Shown here in pieces: positions 32,085-41,725 of a stretch of 64,000 nt of DNA. The notes beneath the pieces were generated by a model. The model saw nothing but the letters and a program-made list of their open reading frames with translations, ran no database searches and was not told where the DNA came from. Position numbers and translations under genes: made by a program. This DNA comes from Diploptera punctata (taxonomy: Eukaryota > Arthropoda > Insecta > Blattodea > Blaberidae). The stretch spans positions 529,001 to 593,000 of the forward strand of contig JASPKZ010001598.1 in NCBI GenBank assembly GCA_030220185.1, written 5' to 3'. The first letter of the stretch is position 1. Every line of letters starts with the position of its first letter.

Positions 32085-32755
32085 GAACAGAAGACGAACT
32101 ACACAATATGCTATATAAACTAAATTATACATAAAAAAATACAACATGGAAATATCATCAGGAAATTAAAAAACAATGGCCTTCAAAGGCGCTCATCCAG
32201 TTCAGACAAAGATATTATTAGAAAATAAACCAATAGAGCAAGTGACAAAATATAAGTTCCTAGGTTGCAAAATATCATACACAGCGGAAACAGATATAAA
32301 TCACAAACTAAATAAGTTTAATTATGTAACAGGAACACTAAAAAGAACTTTGAAAAATAAAGCCAGGAAAGACTCTATAATGAAATTATACAAGACAATG
32401 GCAGTGCCTATTATTACTTATGGATCGGAAACATGGACAGTGACAACACAACAATCTGCCAGAATACAAGCTGCTGAAATGAAATTCCTCAGACCAATAG
32501 CAGGATATCAAAGAACACACAAAAAACACAACATAGAAATAAGACAACTAAAAGTAGAGGAATTAAACACAACAATAGTGAAATACAGAACAAACTGGAA
32601 AGAACACTCGGCAAGGATGACTGAGAATAGAATACCAAAAGCAGCATACAACTATTCACCACGAGGAAGAAGAAGTCTGGTAAGATCAAGGAAAATATGG
32701 AAACAGCAGCAATTTGGAGCCGGAACAGATTAGTAGACTAAACCGTGATGAAGAA
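32085..32755 (+). pseudogene. RTE-C LINE C-terminal region
   Basis: After a decayed TEDELHNMLYKLN segment the frame 32176-32733 is open: MAFKGAHPVQTKILLENKP, YKFLGCKISYTAETDINH, MKLYKTMAVPIITYGSETWT, AAEMKFLRPIAGYQ and RGRRSLVRSRKIWKQ, ending EQQFGAGTxx. No catalytic motif is included. Confidence 0.82.
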
Positions 32756-32759
32756 GAAG

Positions 32760-33080
32760 TTTGTTTACAGTACAACTGAAACTTAGCTCGAAATTAGTAT
32801 AGTAAATTTTAGGAGGCCTATAAATTCAAAATTAATACCATTTAAAATAGGCCAAGATGTAATTAAAAGAGTTAGGTAGTCTGTTTTTTTTTTGCCTTAT
32901 TTTAATCTTTTCTACTTTGGTTAAGGTAAATATATGTATTTTTGTAAACAGGCTAGACCGGCTTTTCCTATGTGATGAGGCTTCTAATTAAGGACGTAAC
33001 ACAGTAACCCAGTGTACAACTCCCAAAACTGGAGGGCCAGGATTTTTATTCAAGGTTTATTCTAAATATAATAAATAAAA
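32760..33080. other. no feature recognised
   Basis: AT-rich sequence. Confidence 0.45.
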
Positions 33081-33082
33081 CA

Positions 33083-33105
33083 AATATATATATATATATA
33101 CGCGC

Positions 33106-33187
<82 letters not shown>
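33083..33187. repeat. (TA)n(CG)n(TG)n microsatellite
   Basis: 18 bp of TA, 7 bp of CG, then about 80 bp of TG. It is a potential Z-DNA-forming tract. Confidence 0.95.
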
Positions 33188-33193
<6 letters not shown>

Positions 33194-33323
33194 ATGTAAG
33201 GAGCAATTAAAAGAGCGCTGAAAACAACACGAACAGACACTAAAATGAAGTTCTATGAAGTGCAGTTTGGGACAGGTGTTAAGATATTTTCTTCGAACTT
33301 ACTTACTTACTTACTCACTGGCA

Positions 33324-34322
33324 CTATCGAACCCGTAGGTTCATGGCCGCGCGGACATAAGCTCTCCATACATCCCTATCCTGAGCTAATGCTTTCCAAT
33401 CATTCCCTGTATAATCTACTTCCCTCAAATCAAAGTTAATGTTGTTCTCCCACCTCATTCTTGGTCTACCAACTGGGCGTTTTCCCTCTGGCTTTCCTAC
33501 AAGAAGCTTCCATGCACGTCTTTCATTCCCCATACGTGCAACATGTCCTGCCCATCGCAGTCTACGAGACTTAACTGTTCTTATTATATCTGGCTTCCTA
33601 TAAAGACCATGTAGTTCATTGTTATGTAGTCTTCTCCATTCACCTGTCTGTTCATCTCTCTTTGGTCCAAAAATTTTCCTAAGAACTTTATTCTCAAATA
33701 CTCGTAATCTCCTTTCCTCCCTTAAAGTAAGAGTCCATGTTTCGCACCCATATAATATAACTGGTAGAATAATAGTTTTATATATTTTCAGTTTAACGTT
33801 TTTTGAAAGGAGTTGGGACATCAAAAGTCTCTGCAATGCATAATAGCATGCATTTCCAGAATTGAGCCTATGTTTAATTTCTTTGTGCGTCTCATTCCTA
33901 TTTGTGATTATTGTTCCTAGGTATTTGAATTCAGCCAATTCCTCAAAATTTCCCTCATTTGTCATTAGCTGTCCATTTCCATTATATACTGAATTTCTAC
34001 CTGTGACCATATATTTAGTTTTACTGATATTTACTTCCAGTCCTAATTTCTTAGTGTTACTCAATAGTGTGTGCGTGTTGGCCTTTAGTATCTCCTCGCT
34101 ATCGGCCAATAGTACTACATCATCAGCATAAACTAACAGCTTATTAATACCATTCAGTTGTAAGCCTTCCTCATTCTCTAAAGATTTAATGGCATGCTCT
34201 AGTACAAAATTAAATAGTAGAGGAGATAGTGCATCTCCTTGCTTCAACCCATTCTGGATTTCAAAAGTGTCTGAAAACTGTTTGCCTACACGCACCCTAC
34301 TATTTGAGCCATTTAGACACAT
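33324..34322 (-). pseudogene. RTE-A reverse transcriptase, palm to C-terminus (longest intact frame)
   Basis: A 332-codon open frame: MCLNGSNSRVRVGKQFSD, GLKQGDALSPLLFNFVLEHA (motif B), LLVYADDVVLLA (motif C, catalytic Asp pair), EVNISKTKYMVTGRN (motif D/E), FKYLGTIITN, LPVILYGCETWTL and LRKIFGPKRDEQTGEWRRLH, then the RWAGHVARMG..GRPRMRW terminal block. It is preceded by a frameshift at about 34340-34480 that separates it from the fingers. Confidence 0.85.
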
Positions 34323-34470
34323 TCGTATAAGTCTAACTTTTTAGGAATTCCGAACTCCAGCAGGATACTATATAACTTCTCCCTCTTAATTGAATCATAT
34401 GCTTTTTTGAAGTCTACATATAGTTGATGTACAGTGCCATTATATTCCCATTTCTTTTCTAAAATCTGTC

Positions 34471-35079
34471 TTATACTAAAAATCTGATCTGTTGTAGACC
34501 TGTTTTTCTAAATGCACATTGATGATCTCCTAGAATGTCATCAATGTAGGGAGTAAGTCTGCTTACTAATATATTTGTAAGAATTTTGTATGAAGTTGAA
34601 AGTAATGAGATGCCCCTGTAGTTGTTGCAATCAGTTTTATCTCCTTTCTTATAAATTGGTACGATAATTGATTCCTTCCATTCATCTGGAAGAGTTTCTT
34701 TTTCCCAAATCATACTAAGCAACCAGCGTATCTTGTCCATCAATTTTTCTCCCCCTGATTTTATCAGTTCTGCTGGGATCTCATCTGAACTTGATGCTTT
34801 ATACATCTTCAAATTTTCAATTGCCATTTCAACCTATAATGCACTTGGCTCTGCGACTAGCATTTCTGCTGTCTGTAACTTATCCTCCTCAATGTCCTGC
34901 CCTGTATGTACATTTAATAACTGATTAAAATAACTTTTCCATCTATTTAATATACTCCTAGAATCTGCAATCATATCCCCATTTTCATTTCGAATTGTGT
35001 TTGTTCTAGCCTGAAACCCTTTCTTCTCTATACTAATTCCCTGATATAATTCTCTAATGTTACTATTTTTTGCATTCAT
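34471..35079 (-). pseudogene. RTE-A linker and RT fingers
   Basis: Two adjacent frames: 35079-34834 (linker, ELYQGISIEKKGFQART..ILNRWKSYFNQLL) and 34827-34471 (NLKMYKASSSDEIPAELIK, LPDEWKESIIVPIYKKGD, NYRGISLLSTSYKILTNILV). A short break near 34830 separates them. Confidence 0.8.
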
Positions 35080-35524
35080 TTCAAGATCATTAATCTTCTC
35101 TCTCTAATATTCCCTCTTTATTCTCTTTGTAACTTGGTGGTTTCCCGTCTAACACTACCATTTGCTCTAAATTTACCTCATTTGGCTCGTGTAACCATTT
35201 CATTTTTGCTAGCTTTCTTTTCTTTACAATGTCGGCATATTCCTCATCAAACCATTTCTTGTTTTGCCTCTTTTTTAAACAACCAATGCTTTCTGATGCT
35301 GACTATTTAATAGTATCTCTTATAGCCTCCCATTCTTTATTTATATCACTTTCTTCTTCGTTTGCCACATTGTCATCTGAAGATTCCAGTACTTCATATC
35401 TATTAGCAATTTTGATTTGGTATTCTTGCCGCATTTCATCATTTTTCAAAGTATTTTAATTCATATTTTACAGAAACGTCTTTCGCGTTTGTTCCTCTCA
35501 TAAGCGATAGCCGTTGTCTGATTT

Positions 35525-36240
35525 TCACTTTGACCAGATGTTGATCAGAATTGCAGTCTGTCCCTCTAACTGATCTAACATCAATATGATGCTACTGTGC
35601 CAGCGTTTATCCATTAATACATGATATATCTGGTTCCGAGTTTCTCCATCTGGGGACGTCCAGATGTATTTATGAATATCCTTATGCTGAAATGTAACGC
35701 TCTTAACATTGAGATTCTTTGATGTGGCAAATGTGACTAATCTAACCCCGCTGTCGTTACTATCTTCATGAATACTGAATTTGCCTATTGTTGGTTTGAG
35801 TATATCTTCCCGTCTCACTTTTGCATTAAAACCCCCTAACACTGTTTTCATATGATATCGTGAAAGGGTATCAAATAAGCTTTCTAATTCTTATTAGAAC
35901 TCATACTTGATCTTGTCATCTTTATCTTCTGTGGAGGGTAAGTACATTTACAATTATAAAATAATGTCGTTTACCCTTTAGAATTATGTATGATATCCTA
36001 TCACTAACAAACTTAATATCTCGGATAGCGGATAGGATCCTCCTTCTGACTAAAAAACCCGTTCCAAATGCTGGTCTTTCTGCACCCCCGTAGTATAATG
36101 CAAAGCTTCCTCACTCCTGACTACCTACTCCTGGCCACCTAAATTCCTGTAAAGCGACTATATCTAAGGGCGATTTATCTAGTTCCCGCGTTAATATCTC
36201 TAGTGCCCCACTATTGTATAAAGTCCTAACATTCCATGTT
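35525..36240 (-). pseudogene. RTE-A apurinic-type endonuclease domain
   Basis: The start reads GTWNVRTL at about 36240 with SPLDIVALQEFRWPG following (the Asn and Glu of the family catalytic set). Internal stops occur near 36110 and 35930-35880. The open frame 35851-35525 holds the GGFNAKV and TRNQIYHVLMD segments. In the second motif the usual GDFN is GGFN, and the usual RNQIDHV is NQIYHV; both replace a catalytic Asp. Confidence 0.8.
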
Positions 36241-36754
36241 CCTAGGAACATGTCCCTGTGTTTGAGCCTTTGGCATGGGTTCCTGAAGTAGTCCCCGCCG
36301 GAGAACCGAATGGGGGACTATTTGACCTCCGGAAAATTTTACCCCAGATGAACCCATGTCCGCATTTCTTGACGGTTGTATTTTTACGGTGAAAGATCGT
36401 CACTCTTTCGCCCAAGGTACTTTTTTCGTCTGGCTTATCACCTTCGACCAGTCCGGCATGGGTAACCCTATCGGCAGCAATGCTACCGCCGGCATAGCTC
36501 TCAGGATCATTTAAGCACGCAAGCCACTCCACCACGACAAGGTAAAGATACCATATTTGTCCCCTAATAAAGATATCAATGAATAAAGGCAACATGCCGA
36601 CAAACCCTTATTAGTGCCAGCCAAAGAATTTAATTAACAAAGTTAAAATATATTCTGTAAAGTAGTGAAATTGATTCTTGAATTCGACTTGCCGAGGAAT
36701 TCGCTTAATTTACGTAGTACTTGGTGACAAATTGTATTATAATTTTTACCTGCA

Positions 36755-36868
36755 GGCCTGCTATATGTCCAAACATTCCTTATTCCTAGGAGCACGTCCC
36801 TGTGTTTGTGCCTTGGCATGGATTCCCTTAAGTAGTCCCACCCGGAGAACCGAATGGGGGACTATTTA
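36755..36868 (-). pseudogene. second RTE-A 5' fragment
   Basis: AACATTCCTTATTCCTAGGA..GTCCCTGTGTTTG..GAACCGAATGGGGGACTATT repeats 36228-36320 in the same orientation, about 190 bp upstream of the near-complete element. Confidence 0.7.
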
Positions 36869-36966
36869 AGAATCAAAGAGAAATGAACAAACAGGCGAAT
36901 GGAGAAGACTTCATAACAGTGAGCTAAACCATTTTAATAGGAAACCAGATATAATAAGAATAGTTA

Positions 36967-37475
36967 TAATCGCCTCACTGTGATAGTTGTCCATTTATAT
37001 AAAAGCGGGTGCCGCGCGACAATGCTTGACAATAATTAACATGTGGAATTATTATAGTGGCGGTGACCGGCATCTTTGTATTTAATTATATATAAAGCTG
37101 CAGGGAAAGAAAGCGAGCCGCTGGATAATTAAATTAGATTTATTTAGCCTGGTGGAGTTAAGGCCATGTGGCCTTCTCTTCCACTCACCAGGACAAACAT
37201 ATATTACATCAGAATATAACAATCTCAATTAACTCTAATATTAAATACTAAATAAAAATTAGATCTAAAAGATATTTATTATATTACGATCTATAATGCA
37301 ACCAGTTAATGTTAGTTAAAATTAAGACTAAAACTAATAATAAAATCTATACAAGCAAAACATATTAAATTGTCCCTGTCTAATGTATATAAAAAACAAA
37401 GAAAAATAATGAGATATAGAAAAACAAAACAAAAGAAAATATTTGTTAATCTCCATAGTGAGGCGATAATACAGT
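36967..37475. mobile_element. inverted-repeat element inside RTE-A, carrying a LINE 3' tail
   Basis: The ends ATAATCGCCTCACTGTG and CATAGTGAGGCGATAAT are inverted copies (15/17). The insert cuts the RTE-A sequence between its PDIIRTV and VDCD segments. Its interior from 37130 to 37445 is the reverse of the Jockey/CR1-type LINE 3' UTR (TTTAGCCTGGTGGAGTTAAG..CTTCTCTTCCACTCACCAGG), so that LINE inserted into the DNA element first or was captured by it. Confidence 0.65.
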
Positions 37476-37664
37476 AAGTCTCGTAGACTGCGATGATCCG
37501 GACATGTAACACGAATGGGGAATGAAAGAGGGGCATTGGAATATTCTTACAGGAAAATCGGATGGAAAACGGCCAGCTGTTGAACCAAGAATGAGGTGGG
37601 AGAGCAACATTAATCATGATTTGAGGGAAGTATATTATACAGGGGAATAATTGGAAAACGTTGG

Positions 37665-37846
37665 ATTTCCATAACACCTATAAAAATGGCTGAAAATTCA
37701 CAGAAGTTATGAAATCAAAGACATGATTGAGACATTAGTTTTTGTAATTAACGGCTGTACATTTTCAATTTTGATGTCTGTTATGGAAACAATAAAAAGT
37801 CGGAAAACCGCGGTCGTGTTTTAGGCTTCGGTTGAGAAATCCAGCC
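37665..37846. mobile_element. ~180-bp insert of unknown type
   Basis: It interrupts RTE-A between GGAAAACGTT and CTCAGGATAGGG. It holds an inverted pair, TTTCCATAACA (37668) and TGTTATGGAAA (37779), about 110 bp apart. No other copy is seen. Confidence 0.45.
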
Positions 37847-37934
37847 ACTACCTCAGGATAGGGATGTATGGAGAGCTTATGTCTGCGGGGCCATGAACCA
37901 ACGGATTCGATAGAGCCAGTGGAGTTAGTTTAGA

Positions 37935-38390
37935 TCTTTTGTATATAAAATGAAAGCTAGTTATTTGTGGCAGCGAACCTTAAAAAAAGTCAGTAGGTTT
38001 TATTGCCGGCTTTGGGGTTAATGAAAGCTTTCGTTCTGAATAAATCAGAGAATCACATTAGAGCCTTTAATTTAGTTCCTTTACTGTGTAATGATGTTGG
38101 GTAATAGAAATGGAGGGACATTAGAGTGTAAGCCACGCGACCACAAAAGACTGGTTCCTAATCTCTCTCAAAATGCCACACGGGGGTAACAATAAAGACA
38201 TTAATATTACATAAACTGAAGCTCTCCCACCTCGTACTACCCTGTGCCAGCCTGCCTTTGTTACGTAATAGCTTTATTCATCGGTTTGTTTGATGATACT
38301 ACTATTTTTCACAACTTCTCTAACTTCAAACTTAAAAATCAAGCTAATTGAATGATATTTCCAGTGTTAATAATAATTTTGCTAAGTGCA
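37935..38390. other. no feature recognised
   Basis: Nothing I can name. Confidence 0.45.
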
Positions 38391-38394
38391 AAAA

Positions 38395-38610
38395 TATGTA
38401 CAGAAAATAGAATAATAGATCAAGCAACCCATTTTTATAATTATCTGGGACATTATGTAACATACGATAACCAAAGGAGTCGAAAATAAATTGAATAAAT
38501 TCAGAAACATGTAAGGAACAAATATAAATTGGAGAGCGTTATTCATCAATCAGCTATGCGCCACTGTATAAGCTTCGAGAAAAATACGTTTAAAGTTTAA
38601 TTTAATCGTC
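38395..38610 (+). pseudogene. faint RTE-like LINE fragment
   Basis: FYNYLGHYVTYDNQRSRK resembles the FxYLGxxVTYD motif of RTE C-terminal regions; the rest is out of frame. Confidence 0.4.
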
Positions 38611-38639
38611 ACTATTCATTGTACCGGCCAACTAAAATC

Positions 38640-39165
38640 ATCATTATCCGGTATCATGGCACCTGCCGCCGTCTTCCGGAAACAAAACGCCACTCCTCTC
38701 TGTCCATCAATTGATCTTCCTCCAATCCTCTGATATTTATAGCTGCTTGTAGGCTACCCCATCTATCCAAGTTTTCGTTGGTCTTCCTCTCTTCCTCCTT
38801 TCCACTGGGATCCATTCCATAACAATTTTAGGCAATATTTGCTCTGGCATTCTTTTGACATGGCCATACCACTGTAATCTTTTCTTTTCTACAATGTCTA
38901 TGATGTCCGAATCCTCTTGTACACCCATAATTTACCTTATTTCTTTATTTCGCATTCTATCCATTCTACATTTTCCAGCTGATCTTCTTAAAACATCCAT
39001 TTCTGTACTTAAAATTCTTTTCATTTCCCTGGTAGGAATTTGCCAGACTTCAGCACTATATGTTAAAATGCTCTGAATTATGGTTTGATATATTTGTAAT
39101 TTTCTATTTTTGTAATATTTTTTGCTCCACCAAACAGAGTTTTCAATGTTTATTAGTTGAAACAA
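38640..39165 (-). pseudogene. RTE-like LINE C-terminus (another family)
   Basis: The open frame 39165-38932 (KLQIYQTIIQSILTYSAEVW, ILSTEMDVLRRSAGKCRMDR) continues, after a frameshift, at 38928-38737 (MGVQEDSDIIDIVEKKRLQW, GHVKRM, ERRKRGRPTKTW). Ends near 38640. Confidence 0.8.
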
Positions 39166-39179
39166 CGGGAGGTCTTGAG

Positions 39180-39505
39180 AACAATTATTGATAACATGGC
39201 CACAAGTACGTATTTATTGTTTTATATTGTTTCAAATAAAGTTCAGTTCACTTAAAATGCAGTGATTTGTTTCGTATAATGTATATTAACACTACCTTTT
39301 TTGATATTTTCTGTATATACATTGTACGTAGTATATATATAGAGGGCAGTGGTTTTATTTCCCGCACGTGGGTGTTAATGTACGTAATATTACAGTATAG
39401 TTATTTAGGTTGGTAACCCCTAAATGTAGAATGCTGAACTTTCAATAATGGTCGCATTGCTGGTAAGTAGGACAAAACGCACTATCGCGCAAATATAACA
39501 TTATG
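39180..39505. repeat. dispersed repeat H, copy 1
   Basis: TTATATTGTTTCAAATAAAG, AAAATGCAGTGATTTGT, ATGTATATTAACACTACC and GGCAGTGGTTTTATTTCCCG also occur at 46743-46915, and GTTATTTA..GGTTG through CACTATCG (39400-39485) at 47150-47245. It lies 300 bp upstream of the bap homeobox exon. No ORF. Confidence 0.7.
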
Positions 39506-39811
39506 CCCGCACGGCCATCAACGTATCGGTTCGATAATCGCAAAGAATTGGTTAAGTTAGTTAACCCTTAAATTGTCAGTACAATATTTTCTCGTGCCAG
39601 CTATTTAAATATTCCGGACCGCACGGAAAATCAATTCATGTTAAACTGTGTTATTATTATACATTATTGCGTAATTTGACATAAATTTAAGTAATTTTTA
39701 CTCGTTTGTTTTTCTATGGATCTAAAAACAATATTAAATACATTAAGTCAATGTATCCAATAAGATACATTTTTAATTTAAGGGTTAATAAAGTTTTGTT
39801 TTAATTTACAG

Positions 39812-40494
39812 ATGATCCGGCCTGTGAAAGCGGACTTCCAAATGGTTCTCCATCGCCACCAATACTACTGTACGCAAGACCCACCCCAACATCAGGGCAT
39901 CATCTAAACCATCACCAACTATCAAAACCAACCGGAACGACCTTCCTATCATCAAATAGTCATCATCAACATCACCAACAACAACGAAAGAAACGATCAA
40001 GAGCTGCATTCTCACATGCGCAAGTCTATGAACTTGAAAGAAGATTTAACCAACAGCGTTATTTATCAGGACCAGAACGCGCCGATTTAGCACACGCTCT
40101 CAAACTGTCAGAGACACAAGTGAAAATTTGGTTTCAAAATCGACGTTATAAAACCAAAAGAAAACAATTACAGTTGCAAGAACAAAATTCTGCTGCTTCT
40201 ATATTAGCATCAAATGCTTCGAATTCTTCTTCAGCAAAAAGAGTTGCTGTCAAAGTTTTGGTGCGGGATGATCAACCAGTTTTGGGGAGAGATTTCAGCG
40301 CGAATGGCAATAAACCTTGTGTTTCCACTTCTATCCTCTATCCCCAAGCAGGTACTTTGCCTCTTCCTTTCCCATATTATTATTATCCTCTTCTTTGTCC
40401 ACCGACGTCGACAACGACTCCGCAATCGCCCGATTCGCCAAATTCTTCGCATCAAATAAGTGATTCGGCGAGCAAATCGTGTTCTTCGCAGTGA
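39812..40494 (+). CDS. bap: bagpipe homeobox exon (NK3 class), terminal exon with stop
   Basis: The exon starts after a canonical acceptor (TTTAATTTACAG) and runs open to TGA at 40492-40494: 226 residues plus a split Asp codon. Residues 59-118 of the exon (39988-40167) form a full 60-aa homeodomain beginning [12 protein letters not shown], with WFQN at positions 48-51 (Gln50, Asn51), Arg53 and Tyr54; Tyr54 marks the NK2/NK3 group. The region before it is rich in Pro, Ser, His and Gln. After it come a basic/Gln stretch and [12 protein letters not shown] (40237-40272), a block shared by bap and NKX3-2, then [10 protein letters not shown], a tyrosine-proline run also found in fly bap. The family is a nuclear DNA-binding factor that patterns visceral mesoderm in flies. 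No frameshift or premature stop is seen. The identification is firm at family level. The combined partial protein is about 280 aa, shorter than the fly protein. Confidence 0.95.
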
Positions 40495-40635
40495 TCATTA
40501 ACAGTTTGTGAGCATAGCCTATGTACTCGTAAAAACATAATTATTACTGGTGTAGAATTGTGCATTATATTCAACGAGATCAGAGGGAATGAAAAAAAAA
40601 TCTGTCAACATATACACATGTGGTGAAATATGCAT
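40495..40635 (+). other. presumed start of bap 3' UTR
   Basis: AT-rich sequence follows the bap stop codon without any repeat I recognise. I see no AATAAA here, so the polyadenylation site cannot be placed. It may lie in or beyond the tandem tRNA-like array that begins near 40636. Confidence 0.4.
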
Positions 40636-41335
40636 GAATGTATATGGATACTCAGTGATAGAGCATTGGCTAGAAAGCCAAAGGCCCTGGGATCAAACCC
40701 CAGTCTGAGTGTATAATTTTTCTCTTCAAATATAATTTATCCTTCAGTGAGAAGTGTTAAATCAATAATGAAAACATCAAAAGAAGCCCTACTGGCTTCA
40801 TAAAGTAGTGTTTAAATTCCCAAGAAATGTCTTCTTAAACAAGAAGCCGCCATTTTTGCGTGATGGAGCAAATGCTCATAGCATTCGGCGATCGGGAATT
40901 AACAGAGTATAAGAGAAAAATTTGCGGTTAGGTTGGGGATTCCCAGGTAGCTCAGTGGTAGAGCATTGACCTGGAAAGCAAAAGATCCTGGGTACAAACC
41001 CCAGTCTGAGCGTAAAATGTATATCTTCAAATATAATTTATCCTTCAGTGAGAAGTGTTAAATTAATAATGAAAACATCAAAAGAAGCCCTACTGGCTTT
41101 ATAAAGTAGTGTTTAAATTCTCAATAAATGTCTTCTTAAACAAGAAGCCGCCATCTGCGTGAAGGAGCAAATGCTCGTAGCGTTCGGCGATCAGGAATTA
41201 ACAGTGTATAAGAGAAAAATGTTCGTTTAGGTTGGAGTTTCTCAGGTAGCTCAGTGCTAAAGCATTGGCCTAGAAAGCCAAAGGTCCTGGATTAAAACCC
41301 CAGTCTGAGAGTAAATTTTTTTCTCTTCAAATAAA
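40636..41335 (+). repeat. three tandem ~300-bp units, each with a tRNA-like module
   Basis: tRNA-like modules end (CCCCAGTCTGAG) at 40709, 41010 and 41309, giving periods of 301 and 299 bp. Each has an A box (unit 2 TAGCTCAGTGGTAGAGC), a stem-loop like TTGGCCTAGAAAGCCAA, a B-box-like GGGTACAAACCCC, and acceptor-like arms TCTCAGG/TCTGAGA. The 230-bp spacer (TTATCCTTCAGTGAGAAGTG..AAGAAGCCGCCAT..GCATTCGGCGATC) is also repeated between units. Confidence 0.85.
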
Positions 41336-41483
41336 TGAATGTGTTTGTGTACAGGCCTAAGATGTGGAATTTAACCGATCTCCTAGAGGGTACTTTTATT
41401 TTAATTCCGATCAATGCTACGACAGAAAGAATATGGTCAATACTTTTAAAATTCATGGTGAATCACCGTTGAGTCAGCCGCGA

Positions 41484-41680
41484 TGAATTAATGGTTATAT
41501 TCCTTGCCTCTGTTCCGAGGGTCGCGTGTTTTAACCCGGCAGGAGTTGATTTTTTTTAGGATGGGAAAATTCAAGGAGAAAGTCCTCCGGAAGAGACTTT
41601 AACCCGTGGATCCCGAGTCTGAAGATTTTCAGGCTCGTAAAATATCGTTAAGTCTGAAATAAGCAAAATGTACTGACCTC
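41484..41680 (+). mobile_element. SINE C, plus-strand partial copy
   Basis: ATTAATGGTTATATTCCTTG..GGGTCGCGTGTTTTAACCCG is the tRNA-like head, followed by GGAGAAAGTCCTCCGG and CCCGAGTCTGAAGATTTTCA. The tail half is missing. Confidence 0.72.
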
Positions 41681-41725
41681 CTTCATCTTCGGTATGTAGA
41701 TCGCATATCATTTATGACATATTAA

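Larger units (their letters stand above)
33298..36565 (-). mobile_element. near-complete RTE-like LINE (RTE-A), frames broken
   Basis: Order on the minus strand: 5' UTR 36565-36235; AP-type endonuclease 36235-35530 (GTWNVRTLYNSGALE at the start, then VLGGFNAKV, YIWTSPDGETRNQIYHVLMD); linker 35079-34834 (NIRELYQGISIEKKGFQ, ILNRWKSYFNQLLNVH); RT 34827-33900 (VPIYKKGDKTDCNNYRGISL, GLKQGDALSPLLFN, LVYADDVVLLADSEE); C-terminus to 33327 (RWAGHVARM, GKRPVGRPRMRW, DRDVWRAYVRAAMNL). The tail is (TAAG)n at 33298-33315. Several stops and frameshifts split it, so it is not active. A catalytic YADD is preserved. Clade assignment to RTE is inferred from short tandem tails and domain plan. Confidence 0.88.
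36869..37930 (+). pseudogene. RTE-A LINE 3' end, split by two insertions
   Basis: Three collinear pieces: 36869-36966 (RDEQTGEWRRLHNSEL, PDIIRIV), 37478-37664 (VDCDDPDM..GKSDGKRPA..MRWESNINHDLREVYYTG) and 37847-37930 (DRDVWRAYV-like, then TCGATAGAGCCAGTGGAGTT). The gaps hold an inverted-repeat element and a 180-bp insert. Frames contain stops. Confidence 0.78.
10959..39811 (+). other. bap: bap intron, 28.85 kb, phase 1, filled with mobile elements
   Basis: The donor GTAAGC at 10959 and the acceptor TTTAATTTACAG ending at 39811 enclose 28,853 bp. Both flanking exons are in phase 1, and the spliced junction codon is GAT. Nearly every recognisable block inside is a LINE, SINE, Penelope or DNA-transposon fragment, in both orientations. 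In known bap/NKX3-2 genes an intron separates the N-terminal TN region from the homeobox, so the position is as expected; the length and repeat load are what stand out. Confidence 0.72.

Noticed and set aside
33046..33240. His-Thr repeat protein
   Set aside because: It is the translation of the (TG)n microsatellite on the minus strand.
38660..39165. Host gene with an RNA-binding function (KRGRPTKTW motif)
   Set aside because: The KKRLQWYGHVKRM..RGRP..TW pattern is the C-terminus of RTE-like LINEs, repeated in many families here.
39196..39811. A bap exon between the repeat H copy and the acceptor
   Set aside because: No open frame in phase with the homeobox exon extends upstream of 39812 past a good donor, and the EH1 exon already joins in phase.
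40636..41335. Three functional tRNA-Ser(AGA) genes
   Set aside because: The loop could present AGA, but the long variable arm of tRNA-Ser is missing, the B boxes are imperfect and no T-run terminator follows each unit consistently.
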